DNA from: DASRHD01 sp035485575
Lineage (GTDB): Bacteria > Verrucomicrobiota > Verrucomicrobiia > Opitutales > Opitutaceae
Length of the DNA: 64,000 bases
Reading direction: 5' to 3'
NCBI GenBank assembly: GCA_035485575.1
Contig: DATHNW010000011.1
Coordinates: 29,031-93,030, forward strand
Shown here in pieces: positions 52,260 through 61,354 of this stretch. Under the pieces are notes generated by a model that searched no databases, was not told where the DNA came from, and saw only the letters and a program-made list of their open reading frames with translations. The translations under genes were made by a program, and so were the position numbers. Numbering within the stretch: position 1 is the stretch's first letter; every line of letters begins with the position of its first letter.

Positions 52260-52669
52260 TCCAAGCATCGCGGGAGCGGCGCGCAAGTCGCGGTTGGGCC
52301 GGAACAAAACTAATTCATGGCCGTCTGCGCCCGAAAAAGCCGGGGTATCCCATGCTTTTCCATGGGAATGATATTTCCCAGCAGGCGCCACGCTGATGAT
52401 CCGGATGTTTTACCTGACGATTTGCAAGTGGATGTCATTAATGAAGATATTTACGTGAAAACCGCGGGCGGCCTTGACGGGAAATGCAATCGAACCTACA
52501 GCAACAGGCGTCTGTTTGGAGATTTTGCTTGAGCCTACCCACCATCATTCGGGCGATGCATCAGGATCTTCCGCCCGCCCGGAAAATCAGCCCCGTATAT
52601 ACAAGTGCCGCGCTGGCCCCTCATTGCGGCGCTCTTCCCCTCGTTGACCCCCTGTTTGCATATAATATT
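52260..52669. other. Intergenic region of about 410 bp
   Basis: Upstream of two divergent genes. A plus-strand frame at 52317-52532 (71 codons) has no recognisable product and no ribosome-binding site. A small stem TCCCATG-CTTTT-CATGGGA type hairpin lies near 52347-52366. TTGACC at 52644 and TATAAT at 52661 look like promoter boxes but are only 11 bp apart. Nothing else is seen. Confidence 0.45.
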
Positions 52670-55471
52670 ATGAATATCTTGAAAAAGAATGTCGGTAAAC
52701 TCCGCGGATCGGCCTGCCTGCTGATCGCGCTTTCCACCGCTGTGCTGCCCGCGCGCGCCCAAGTGAACGTTTTGACGCAGCACAACGACAATGCGCGCAG
52801 TGGCGCCAACCTGAATGAAACCATCCTGAACACTTCGAACGTAAACGTGAACCAGTTCGGAAAATTATACAGTTACTCGGTGTCGGGCGATGTTCTCGCC
52901 CAGCCGCTTTATGTTTCCGGGCTGAGCATCGCGGGCGGCACGCACAATGTCCTTTACGTGGTCACGATGAATGACGTCGTCTATGCGTTTGACGCGGACA
53001 GCAATACCCAGCTGTGGTCCGTGAATCTCGTCCCCAGCGGGGAAGAGCCGGTCGCGATTACAAATATCGTCGGCTCCAACACCCTGAATATCCATAACAA
53101 CGTCGGTATCGAGGGCACGCCGGTCATCGACGCCGGCACCAACACGATGTACCTGGTGGCGCGGAGTGACGTTCCCGGCAGCCCGCCGACCGTCTTTCAT
53201 CAAAAGCTGCATGCCATCGACATTCTTACCGGCGCGGAAAAATTCGGCGGCCCCGTCGCGATTTCCGCCTCGGTCTCCGGCACGGGCAACGGCAGCTCCG
53301 GCGGCACGCTGGCGTTTGACCCGAAGATGGAAAACCAGCGTCCCGGCCTGGCCCTCGCCAACGGCAACGTGATCATCACCTGGGCCGGCCATGAGGACAA
53401 GGAACCCTGGCACGGCTGGGTCATCGCCTACAGCGCCAGCACGCTGGCGCAGGTCTCGCATTTCTGCCCCAGCCCCAACAGCCATGGCTGCGGCTTCTGG
53501 AACGCCGGCCAGGCGCCCGCGGTCGACGCGAGCGGCAACGTCTACATGATGACCGGCAACGGTTCCTATGACGGGGTCACGGAATTCTCCAACAGCTTCC
53601 TCAAGTTCACCAGCGGCAGCGGCGGCCTGACCATGGTCGACTGGTTTACGCCCGACAACCCTGGCTCCGGCGCGAACAGCGGTGACAATCCCACCAACGA
53701 GGACGCCCATGATCTGGATCTGGCCTCGGCGGGCGCGATGCTCGTCCCCGGCACCAGCCAGGTGTTTGGTGGCGGCAAGCTCGGCATGCTCTATCTGGTC
53801 AACACCGCCAACATGGGCCATGAGGTTTCCGGCGACACCCAGATCGTCCAGAATTTCCAGGGCGTCGCGGTCAATAGTACCTGCGGCTACAACCATCTCC
53901 ACGGCGCGCCGGTCTACTGGAATAGCGCCACGAATGGCCCGACGGTTTACATGTGGGGCGAAAATGACTCTGGCCGCGCGTACAAATACGTCAGCGGACA
54001 ATTCCAGACCACCCCTTCATCGCACACGACCGCGACTTCACCCACCACCGGCTGTGGCATGCCCGGCGGCATCCTTGCGATCTCGGCCAACGGCAATGCC
54101 ACGGGCACGGGCATCCTCTGGGCCAGCACGGTCAACACCGGCAATGCCGTCCATAACAACGTGAACAGCATCCTTCGCGCCTTCAACGCGGACAATCTCG
54201 CCGTCGAGCTTTGGGACAGCAACATGAACTCCACGCGCGACAACTCCGGCACGCTGGCCAAGTACGTTCCGCCGACCATCGCCAACGGCAAGGTCTACAT
54301 GCCCACCTGGAACCAGGACACGGGCGGTTCATCCAACACCATCAATGTTTACGGCCTCCTGAGCGGCGGTGGCAGCAGCCTCAACTTCGAGGCCGAAAAC
54401 CTCACCTACACGCCAAACGGTGCGACCGCCGCGGTCCAGACCGACGTCAACTCCAGCAACGGCGAATGGATCGTGCTGTCCGCCACTGCGGCCGGCCAGT
54501 ATATCGACTATGCGATTCCCAGCGTGGCCGCCGGCACCTACCAGGTGCAGATGGAGTGGAAGGGCAACGGCTCGCGTGGCATCCTGCAGCTCTCGGTCGA
54601 CGGCGCCAACCTCGGCGGCACACTTGACCAGTATTCCGCTGCCCAGACCTACCCGACGACCACCTTTGGCAATGTGACCTTCGGCTCGACCGGCACGCAC
54701 ACCATCCGGCTGACTGCGACGGGCAAGAACGCCTCCTCGACCGGCTTCGGCCTTTCCGCGGACAGGTTCATCCTCGTCCCGCAATCCGGCGGCGGCCAGG
54801 TCGCAACACCGACCTTTAGTCCGGCCGGCGGCACTTACACGAGTTCGCAGACGGTGACGATCACCAGCTCCACCAGCGGAGCTTCGATCCGCTACACGAC
54901 GGATGGCAGCACGCCGAGTGAAACCGCGGGCACGATCTATTCCAGCCCGGTCAGTGTCACCGTCACGACCACGCTCAAGGCCATCGCTTATAAGAGCGGC
55001 ATGAGCGACAGCACGGTCGCCAGCGCCACCTATACCATCAACTCTGGTGGCGGCGGCACGACGGTCTCCTTCGAAGCAGAAAGCATCACGAACACGCCGA
55101 CCGGCGCGACTTCCTCGGTTCAGACCGATGTCAATTCCAGTGGCGGCAAGTGGATCCTGTTGTCCGCCACGGCGACCGGCCAGTCCATCAGCTATGCCAT
55201 CCCCAGCGTGACGGCCGGCACCTACCAGGTGCAGATGGAATGGAAGGGTAACAACACCCGCGGCACCCTGCAGCTCGCCGTCGATGGTACCAACCTCGGC
55301 AGCACGCTCGACCAGTACTCGGCCGCCCAGTCCTATCCGACGACTACGTTTGGCACCGTGACCTTCGGCTCGACGGGCACGCATACGGTCAAGCTGACCG
55401 TGACGGGCAAGAACGCCTCCTCGACCGGCTTCGGCCTCTCGGCGGACAAGTTCAACTTCGTCGCCCAGTAA
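52670..55471 (+). CDS. Secreted beta-propeller protein with two CBM-like domains and a chitobiase C-terminal-type repeat
   Basis: 933 residues from the ATG at 52670, opening a signal peptide (KKNVGKLRGSACLLIALSTAVLPARA). About 30-560 is a PQQ/WD-like propeller (VLTQHNDNARSGANLNE, VLYVVTMNDVVYAFDADSN). Residues 573-703 and 801-931 are two closely similar CBM6/35-like modules (AGTYQVQMEWKGN, LDQYSAAQ). Between them, about 709-795, is a CHB_HEX_C-type domain (SIRYTTDGSTPSETAG). Likely binds and processes polysaccharide outside the cell. Convergent with the TPR gene across a strong terminator. Confidence 0.85.
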   Translation: MNILKKNVGKLRGSACLLIALSTAVLPARAQVNVLTQHNDNARSGANLNETILNTSNVNVNQFGKLYSYSVSGDVLAQPLYVSGLSIAGGTHNVLYVVTMNDVVYAFDADSNTQLWSVNLVPSGEEPVAITNIVGSNTLNIHNNVGIEGTPVIDAGTNTMYLVARSDVPGSPPTVFHQKLHAIDILTGAEKFGGPVAISASVSGTGNGSSGGTLAFDPKMENQRPGLALANGNVIITWAGHEDKEPWHGWVIAYSASTLAQVSHFCPSPNSHGCGFWNAGQAPAVDASGNVYMMTGNGSYDGVTEFSNSFLKFTSGSGGLTMVDWFTPDNPGSGANSGDNPTNEDAHDLDLASAGAMLVPGTSQVFGGGKLGMLYLVNTANMGHEVSGDTQIVQNFQGVAVNSTCGYNHLHGAPVYWNSATNGPTVYMWGENDSGRAYKYVSGQFQTTPSSHTTATSPTTGCGMPGGILAISANGNATGTGILWASTVNTGNAVHNNVNSILRAFNADNLAVELWDSNMNSTRDNSGTLAKYVPPTIANGKVYMPTWNQDTGGSSNTINVYGLLSGGGSSLNFEAENLTYTPNGATAAVQTDVNSSNGEWIVLSATAAGQYIDYAIPSVAAGTYQVQMEWKGNGSRGILQLSVDGANLGGTLDQYSAAQTYPTTTFGNVTFGSTGTHTIRLTATGKNASSTGFGLSADRFILVPQSGGGQVATPTFSPAGGTYTSSQTVTITSSTSGASIRYTTDGSTPSETAGTIYSSPVSVTVTTTLKAIAYKSGMSDSTVASATYTINSGGGGTTVSFEAESITNTPTGATSSVQTDVNSSGGKWILLSATATGQSISYAIPSVTAGTYQVQMEWKGNNTRGTLQLAVDGTNLGSTLDQYSAAQSYPTTTFGTVTFGSTGTHTVKLTVTGKNASSTGFGLSADKFNFVAQ
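54386..54778 (+). repeat. CBM-like module copy 1
   Basis: 393-bp coding repeat matching 55070-55462 at a constant offset of 684 bp. The two copies share long identical stretches such as AGTYQVQMEWKGN and TGKNASSTGFGLSAD. Confidence 0.85.
55070..55462 (+). repeat. CBM-like module copy 2
   Basis: Partner of 54386-54778. The duplication includes the linker position, so the two modules arose inside this gene or by unequal exchange. Confidence 0.85.
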
Positions 55472-55497
55472 GATCCGGCCCCGGATTCTTTATCACG

Positions 55498-55536
55498 ACG
55501 CGCCGGGTGCAGCGATGCATCCGGCGCGTTTTATTT
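55498..55536. terminator. Bidirectional intrinsic terminator between the propeller and TPR genes
   Basis: A 14-bp stem, 55498-55511 (ACGCGCCGGGTGCA) with 55516-55529, has one G-T pair and a 4-nt loop. TTTTATTT follows on the plus strand. Confidence 0.88.
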
Positions 55537-55582
55537 CGGTCACTATGGTCGTTCGCCTGTGGCGCCGACGCATCCGGCCGCT

Positions 55583-57796
55583 TTATTTCAGAGGCGCGGC
55601 CGGTTGCTGATAGGCCTGCAATCGTGCGAGAATGCGCTGTGCCTGGACATCGCCGGGATTGATTCTCAGGACTTGCCGGAAGTGCTCGCTGGCTTCCGCC
55701 ATCCGGCCTGTTTGGATCAGGGCAACGCCCAGATTAAAATGAGCCTCGGCGTAGTCAGGTTTGATGCGCAGCGCCTCCTCGCACTGTGCCATCGCCTCAG
55801 GCATTAGTCCCTGGCGGAACCAGACATTGGCCAGATTGAGGTGGGCCTCGGCCGAATTCGGGTCGAGGCGCAAGGCCTCTTGGTAGTGTTCAACCGCTTC
55901 CGCGATCCGACCGCACTCGGCGAGCGAAATACCGAGGTTGACTTGCGTGGCGGCATGATGCGGATCAATGAGCAACGCTTTTTCGTAATGCCCGATTGCC
56001 TCTGTCGGACGCCCGGCTTGGGCCAGCGCGATGCCCAGATTATTCTGCAGTGCGGCATTGCCCGGATCGATGCGGGCTGCGGCCTCGTAGTGCTCGATCG
56101 CCTCCGATGCCCGGCCCACTTGGGCAAGGACCACGCCCAGATTGTAATTTGCGTGAAGGTCATCGGGATGGATCTGAAGCGCATGCTGGTACTCTTCGAT
56201 CGCCTCTGGAATCCGGCCGATCTGAACCAGCGCGTTGCCCAGGCTGTCATAGGTGTCGACCTGATCTGGCCTCAAAAGGAGGGCTTGCTGGTATTGTTCG
56301 ATTGCCTCGGGAAAACGACCTGCTTTGGCCAGGGTCACGCCTAAGTTATAATGTGCCTGGGCGAAATTTGTCAGCTGCAGCGCCTGCCGGTGCTGTTCGA
56401 TCGCTTCCTCCAGTCTGCCGGCATGTTCCAGCGCATTGCCCAGACTGTCGTGCGCCGCGGGATTGTCAGGGCGCTTCGCCACGGTGTCGCTCCAGATGGC
56501 CAGCTCGCTGCGATAATCTTTGTTGCGCTGAGTGGTCAGTAAACCGAGCGGCACTGCCAGGGCCATGACAAGGCCAAGGCTGGCGGCCGGCAGCCCGCGT
56601 TTCGGGGCGGCCTTTTTTTGTATCCCTATCATAAACATATACAGGCCCGTCACCAGCAGTGTCACCACGGGGGCCAACGCCAGGTACATGCGGTGCTCCA
56701 CGATCATGTCGCTTGGCCCGGGCATCACGCTGGTCGGGGCGAGAATCGAAAAAAACCAGATACCTGCGAAACCGATGGCTGGCCAGCGCCACAGGCTGAC
56801 GACCGAGCCCACCGCCAGCAATACGATGATCACCGCCTGCGGGAGCACCTCGAGCGGATGCTTGATGGAAAAGGGCCCATAGTTGAAAATCAGCGGATGC
56901 GGCCAGAGCGACAGCTGGAGATAGTGCGTGACCGCTTGGAACTGGGTGAGCTCATACGCCCACCAGTTGACGCCGAGGCCGAAGCCGACGGAGCCGTTGC
57001 GGTTGCCGCCCACGCTTGCGACCAGATAACCCAGCAGAAGCCAGCTGCCGGCCAGGCCCGCATAAAACCACCGGCGCCGGCTCCAGGCCTCGCGGAAGGT
57101 CCCAGCGACAAAGGTCCGGTCATAAAGCAGGACAATCAACGGGGCCGAGACCATCACCTCCTTGGTCGCCATGCCGAGCAGCGAGCAGAGGATCGAGGCA
57201 AAAAGCCAGCAGCTGGGGCGGCCGGAATCTGCTCCGCGAACGAAGCAATACAGCGTGAGCAGGTAGAAGAGCCCCATCATCGATTCGGCGCGTTGAATCA
57301 CATAGGTCACCGCTTCGGTTTGCAGCGGGTGGAGCGCCCAGATCAGGGCGATGGCCAAGCCCAGGAGGGTGGCCGCTGCAGAATCTCGCGCCGGCCGTGA
57401 TGCGGATAATGTTCCGGCCATGGCGGGCCGGAGCAGCGTGCGCCGGACCAGGCCAAACAAGGTCAGGCTGGCGAGAATATGGATGGCCAGGTTCAGCGCA
57501 TGGTAGCCCCCCACCTTCGTGCCACCAAATGCATAGTTGATGGCGAGGGAAAGGTTCACCATCGGGCGCCCGCTGGTCGTCAGATCCGGTGGCGGCGACA
57601 GCACCCGCCCGATGGGCCAGAGATGGCGGAGCGTAAGGTTGTCCTGAATCCCCGGCACGTCATCGAGCAGAAAGGGACCGGAAAAACTGTTGTGGTACGC
57701 TGCCAGCGTTGCGCCCGCAATGACGGCGCCGGCGAGAAAAACACTCGTCCGGGCTGCGAAAAAAGAGGGGCTCTGGCGCAGGGGCAGGGGCTTCAT
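55583..57796 (-). CDS. Polytopic membrane protein with C-terminal TPR array (DUF1736/TMTC-like)
   Basis: 737 residues from the ATG at 57796; longer frames to 58009 lack a plausible leader. About ten to twelve membrane helices fill 20-420, starting AAYHNSFSGPFLLDDVPGIQDN, a loop typical of the O-mannosyltransferase-like TMTC proteins, then EAVTYVIQRAESMMGLFY. From about 450, eight full TPR units of 34 residues follow (for example AHYNLGVTLAKAGRFPEAIE). The TPR array may recruit proteins; transferase activity is unproven. Confidence 0.82.
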   Translation of the reverse strand: MKPLPLRQSPSFFAARTSVFLAGAVIAGATLAAYHNSFSGPFLLDDVPGIQDNLTLRHLWPIGRVLSPPPDLTTSGRPMVNLSLAINYAFGGTKVGGYHALNLAIHILASLTLFGLVRRTLLRPAMAGTLSASRPARDSAAATLLGLAIALIWALHPLQTEAVTYVIQRAESMMGLFYLLTLYCFVRGADSGRPSCWLFASILCSLLGMATKEVMVSAPLIVLLYDRTFVAGTFREAWSRRRWFYAGLAGSWLLLGYLVASVGGNRNGSVGFGLGVNWWAYELTQFQAVTHYLQLSLWPHPLIFNYGPFSIKHPLEVLPQAVIIVLLAVGSVVSLWRWPAIGFAGIWFFSILAPTSVMPGPSDMIVEHRMYLALAPVVTLLVTGLYMFMIGIQKKAAPKRGLPAASLGLVMALAVPLGLLTTQRNKDYRSELAIWSDTVAKRPDNPAAHDSLGNALEHAGRLEEAIEQHRQALQLTNFAQAHYNLGVTLAKAGRFPEAIEQYQQALLLRPDQVDTYDSLGNALVQIGRIPEAIEEYQHALQIHPDDLHANYNLGVVLAQVGRASEAIEHYEAAARIDPGNAALQNNLGIALAQAGRPTEAIGHYEKALLIDPHHAATQVNLGISLAECGRIAEAVEHYQEALRLDPNSAEAHLNLANVWFRQGLMPEAMAQCEEALRIKPDYAEAHFNLGVALIQTGRMAEASEHFRQVLRINPGDVQAQRILARLQAYQQPAAPLK

Positions 57797-58081
57797 GACA
57801 GCGCCGAATCTGATACTCCCGGCGCGCAAGGCGATAAAACCTTGAAGGCGGTTCTCTTTCCTCCCCCGGCCATTCCATGCCTTTGGCGCGTCGTGCAAAT
57901 TTTTCCCAACTGTGCCGTCGCACTGAGAGTAATTTTTTCCCGCACCCGTCAGTCCGATTAAACCAACCCGCGATTTTGCAACGATTTGCCCAACAGCCCG
58001 GTCCGGCATCCCACCTGCAGGATGAAGGGCAAGTCTGACTTACGTTAACTTATATCAACCACACAAAAGGAGAAAATCACC

Positions 58082-58531
58082 ATGCGTATCATTCGCTACA
58101 CCCAGCCCGCCAGCCGCCGCTTCGCTCCAGCCTTGTCCTTTCCGCGCAGCCCGTGGACAGGATTTGAGAGTGAAATCGACCGGCTGTTTGAAACTGCGCT
58201 CACTGGCCTTGCCGGCGCGCCGTACGACCGTCCGTTCCCGGTCGATCTCTACGAAGACAAGGACAACACCTATGTCCGGGCCGAACTCCCCGGCGTGAAT
58301 CGCGACGACATCAACGTCGAACTTGTGGCCGGCAATCTGACCGTCACTGCCGCGCGCAAACAGAAAAATGGCGACAAGGAGGAGTCGTACACCTTTAGCC
58401 GCTCGGTCGGCGTGTCCGAGGCCGTGCAGGCCGACAAAGTCGCCGCCACCTATGAAAACGGCGTCCTCACCGTCACGTTGCCGAAGCGCGAAGAGGCCAA
58501 GCCGAAGAAAGTCACCGTTGCGGTGAAATAA
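58082..58531 (+). CDS. Small heat shock protein Hsp20, first copy
   Basis: 149 residues. Alpha-crystallin domain at about 48-140: PVDLYEDKDNTYVRAELPGV, DDINVELVAGNLTVTAARK and NGVLTVTLPKREEAKPKKVTV (the G-x-L motif). An AT-basic N-terminal arm precedes it. ATP-independent chaperone that holds unfolding proteins. Strong ribosome site AAAAGGAG, 9 nt before the ATG. The next Hsp20 gene begins 39 bp after its stop with the same AAAAGGAGAAAA leader, so they form one operon. Confidence 0.93.
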   Translation: MRIIRYTQPASRRFAPALSFPRSPWTGFESEIDRLFETALTGLAGAPYDRPFPVDLYEDKDNTYVRAELPGVNRDDINVELVAGNLTVTAARKQKNGDKEESYTFSRSVGVSEAVQADKVAATYENGVLTVTLPKREEAKPKKVTVAVK

Positions 58532-58570
58532 CCGGCGCCACTTCAATCCACCAAAAGGAGAAAAACCACC

Positions 58571-58960
58571 ATGTCACTATTCAACACCCTCATTCCCCCG
58601 TTCAACCGCGCGCCGGCGCAGCGCGACGGTTCTGTCGCGGTCCTCAAGCCGCGCTATGAAGTCAGTGAGGCCGACGCGGCCTACGCGCTTACGGTCTATC
58701 TGCCGGGCGTGGCCAAGGACGGCCTCGAACTGACTGCTGACGCTGGCACGCTCACCATCACCGGTCGCCGCGGCTGGCAGCAGCCCGAAGGCTGGACCGC
58801 CCTCTACCGCGAGGCCTCCGCCGCGCCGTTCGAGCTTGTGCTCGAGCACGACAACACCCTCGACGCGGAGAAAATCTCCGCCGAGCTGACTGATGGCGTG
58901 CTGCGCGCTTCGCTGCCGAAAGCCGAAGCGGTGAAGCCGCGCAAGATCGCGGTGAATTGA
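58571..58960 (+). CDS. Small heat shock protein Hsp20, second copy
   Basis: 129 residues. Alpha-crystallin domain from about 25: KPRYEVSEADAAYALTVYLP, GLELTADAGTLTITGRRG and DGVLRASLPKAEAVKPRKI. Shorter arm than the first copy and clearly divergent, which suits a hetero-oligomeric partner. The TDAD and EGW segments are like those of the Opitutaceae tandem pair. Followed by a terminator. Confidence 0.92.
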   Translation: MSLFNTLIPPFNRAPAQRDGSVAVLKPRYEVSEADAAYALTVYLPGVAKDGLELTADAGTLTITGRRGWQQPEGWTALYREASAAPFELVLEHDNTLDAEKISAELTDGVLRASLPKAEAVKPRKIAVN

Positions 58961-58984
58961 GAAAGATTCCGCCGCAGAATCACC

Positions 58985-59019
58985 AAGGTCGGGCGTCGCG
59001 AGAGGCCCGGCCTTTTTTT
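58985..59019 (+). terminator. Intrinsic terminator after the Hsp20 pair
   Basis: Stem 58985-58994 (AAGGTCGGGC) with 59005-59014, including one T-G pair. A run of seven T follows. Confidence 0.85.
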
Positions 59020-59123
59020 GTCAGGTCGGGATCAACCGGCCCAAGGCTGAAACGCATCAGCCCATGCATCCGCGGCTCATTCCCACTGGCGCCCACGACG
59101 TTTTTTCTTAGCGTGCGGGAAGT

Positions 59124-59759
59124 ATGAGGGAATTCCTGCCGCTTATCCCGTTGCTCACGGTTCCGCTCGTCATCGGCTTTGTCATTTGGGCCGCGGTGGC
59201 GCAGAAGCGGCGGACGACGGCCAACCTGCAAAAACTGGCGGCGCAGCTGGGATTGGAATACGTGACGGCGGTTGGCTGGATGGGCCGGGCTCGCGTGAAC
59301 GGCACATTGCTCGGAAGAAAAATCGATTTTTTCAGTTATGTGACAGGCAGCGGGAAATCGAGCACGACTTGGGCGGCGGTGACGGCTCAGGCGGCAACGG
59401 CCGGCCCGCTGACCTTCACCCTGCAAAAGCAGGGTTTTGGCACGAAGATCGCCGAGCTCTTCGGTGCGCACGAAATCACGGTGGGGGACGGGGAGTTTGA
59501 CGCGGCCTGGTTCGTGCAGACCAATCAGCCGGAGTTTTTGCGCGCGGCGCTAATCCCCGAGCTGCGGGCGAAACTCATGGCGGTCCGTCGCGCGGGCGCG
59601 ACCGGAAAATTCGAACTCAAAGGAAGTGAAATAAAATATGCCGAGGTCGGCACGTTTGCCGAGGTGAAGCGCATCGAGCGTTTTGCTACGCTGGCGGACG
59701 TGATGTGTGATCTGGCCTCTGTGGCCGAGGTCGCGGCCGAAGGGCAGGGCAGGACGTGA
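59124..59759 (+). CDS. Single-span membrane protein of unknown function
   Basis: 211 residues. One N-terminal membrane helix (about 5-26, LPLIPLLTVPLVIGFVIWAAVA), then a soluble domain. NLQKLAAQLGLEYV and WMGRARVNGTLLGRKIDFFSY resemble the DUF3137-like proteins of some bacteria, a weak match. The stop overlaps the DCC start (GTGA). Not otherwise recognised. Confidence 0.6.
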   Translation: MREFLPLIPLLTVPLVIGFVIWAAVAQKRRTTANLQKLAAQLGLEYVTAVGWMGRARVNGTLLGRKIDFFSYVTGSGKSSTTWAAVTAQAATAGPLTFTLQKQGFGTKIAELFGAHEITVGDGEFDAAWFVQTNQPEFLRAALIPELRAKLMAVRRAGATGKFELKGSEIKYAEVGTFAEVKRIERFATLADVMCDLASVAEVAAEGQGRT

Positions 59760-60217
59760 GCACGACGCCGGAGCCGGCCCGCCCGGTGCTGCTGTTCGAC
59801 GGCGAGTGCGGGCTGTGCAACCGGGTCGTGCGGTTCCTGCTGCGGCTCGACCGGCATGGCCGGCTGCGGTTTGCGCCGCTGCAGGGACCCGCGGCGCAGG
59901 AGTTTTTGCGCACGCACGGGCTGCCGGCCGAGGATTTCAGCACATTGGTGTTCGTGCCGGACTGGACTCCTTCGACGAGCTCAGGGCAGGGGCGGCGGGA
60001 GGATCCGCAATTTTTTCTCCGGACGGACGGAGCCATCGCCGCATTGCGCGCATGCGGGGGCACGGGCTGCTTGTTCGCGGTGTTGCTGGCCATCGTCCCG
60101 CGAGGGTTGCGCGATGCGGGCTACAAATTTGTGGCGCGGACCCGTTACAGGATTTTCGGCCCGTGGAAGGCGTGTCCGCTGCCACGGCCGGAATGGGCGG
60201 CGCGGTTTTTGGAGTAA
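59756..60217 (+). CDS. DCC family (DUF393) thiol-disulfide oxidoreductase-like protein carrying an inserted repeat
   Basis: 153 residues from a GTG at 59756. VLLFDGECGLCNRVVRFLLR holds the family's DxxCxxC motif near residues 15-24, and LRFAPLQGPAAQEFL follows. The usual loop between the STLVFV strand and RTDGAIAAL is expanded by about 12 residues, WTPSTSSGQGRR, encoded by an interspersed-repeat-like DNA segment (59969-59990). The frame stays open, so the insertion is tolerated. Function: probably redox, unproven. Overlaps the upstream gene by 4 bp. Confidence 0.82.
   Translation: MSTTPEPARPVLLFDGECGLCNRVVRFLLRLDRHGRLRFAPLQGPAAQEFLRTHGLPAEDFSTLVFVPDWTPSTSSGQGRREDPQFFLRTDGAIAALRACGGTGCLFAVLLAIVPRGLRDAGYKFVARTRYRIFGPWKACPLPRPEWAARFLE
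59969..59990. repeat. Interspersed-repeat-like segment inside the DCC gene
   Basis: CCTTCGACGAGCTCAGGG plus GCAGG; the other strand reads CCCTGAGCTCGTCGAAGG, one base from a short repeat found in many bacterial genomes (CCCTGAGCTTGTCGAAGG type). Translated here as PSTSSGQG. No second copy was noticed in the window. Confidence 0.6.
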
Positions 60218-60270
60218 ACGCGAAACCCGAGCGCGGAGGAACTTAACCGGAGAGGGAAAGCGGTGCTTGT

Positions 60271-61233
60271 TCAGTCCGCTTCGGCCGGTGGTTTGATGAA
60301 CCGCGACGCGAGCACGGCCGCGGCCAGCACGCTGCCGATGACGCTGAGCGAGACGGCGGTGGAGACTTCGAACCAGTGGGTCGCGAGCATTTTTGCGCCG
60401 ATGAAGACGAGGATGATCGCAAGGCCGGGCTTGAGGAAGCGGAAGAGCGGCATCACGCGGTTGAGCGCGAAATAGAGCGAGCGCAGGCCGAGGATGGCAA
60501 AGGTGTTTGAGGTGAGTGCGATGAAGGCGTTGGTCGTGATGGCGAGGACGGCGGGCACCGAATCGAACGCAAAGACGAGGTCGGTCGTCTCGACCACGAG
60601 CAGCACGAGAAACAGCGGCGTGGCTGCGCGCCGGCCGTTTTCGCGCGTGAAAAATCGCGCGCCGTCGAAGCTGGCGGCGACCGGGAAGAAATGCCGGAAG
60701 AGTCGCACGACGGGGTTCCGGTCGGGATGGATTTCCTCCGTGGATCTTTTCGGCCAGGCCATCCTGAGGCCGGTGAAGACGAGAAACGCACCAAACAGGT
60801 AGATGATCCAGTGGAAGCGGTTCAGCAGGCCCACGCCGGCGAGGATGAAGGCGCTGCGCATGAGCACCGCCCCGACGATGCCCCAGAAGAGCACGCGATG
60901 CTGCCAGGCGGACGGAACCTTGAACCAGGCGAAGAGCAGGATGAACACGAAAAGATTATCCACGCTCATGCACAGTTCGACGAGATAGCCGGCGAGGAAT
61001 TGCTGCGCGGGTTCAGGGCCCTGCCAGAACCAGAGCAGGGCGTTGAAGGCGAGGGCGAGGCCGATCCACACGCCGCACCATGCGAGGGCCTCGCGCAGTT
61101 TGATCTCCTGCGCTCCGCGGTGGAAGAGGCCGAGGTCGAGCGCCAGCATGGCGGCGATGAAAACGAAAAAAAGCGCCCAGGCCCACCATGGCAGCGGCGT
61201 CAGGGCGGCAACGACGGCGCAAGACAGCAGCAT
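60271..61233 (-). CDS. TerC family membrane protein
   Basis: 320 residues with eight to nine membrane helices. LVELCMSVDNLFVFILLFAW with the Asp/Asn in the second helix, RVLFWGIVGAVLMRSAFILAG, VETTDLVFAFDSVPAVLAIT and SNTFAILGLRSLYFAL are the full TerC/Alx signature. This family exports metal ions, probably Mn, in E. coli Alx. No yybP-ykoY-like leader was recognised upstream. Divergent from the MscS-like gene. Confidence 0.92.
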   Translation of the reverse strand: MLLSCAVVAALTPLPWWAWALFFVFIAAMLALDLGLFHRGAQEIKLREALAWCGVWIGLALAFNALLWFWQGPEPAQQFLAGYLVELCMSVDNLFVFILLFAWFKVPSAWQHRVLFWGIVGAVLMRSAFILAGVGLLNRFHWIIYLFGAFLVFTGLRMAWPKRSTEEIHPDRNPVVRLFRHFFPVAASFDGARFFTRENGRRAATPLFLVLLVVETTDLVFAFDSVPAVLAITTNAFIALTSNTFAILGLRSLYFALNRVMPLFRFLKPGLAIILVFIGAKMLATHWFEVSTAVSLSVIGSVLAAAVLASRFIKPPAEAD

Positions 61234-61354
61234 GGGTGCGAGCTTGGCGCCGGCCGGCGCGCGGGCGCAAGCGCAACCCGTCCGCCGTTTTGCCTCTGCA
61301 TAAAATCACAGGAAGTCTTTGACACGCCCGCGCGCGTATTTTCACTGCGCCAAG

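Noticed and set aside
52317..52532. 71-codon frame upstream of the propeller gene
   Set aside because: No ribosome site, no recognised domain, and codon use is not host-like.
52644..52666. TTGACC and TATAAT boxes before the propeller gene
   Set aside because: The spacing is only 11 bp and the -10-like box ends 3 bp before the start codon, so a normal sigma-70 promoter is not possible.
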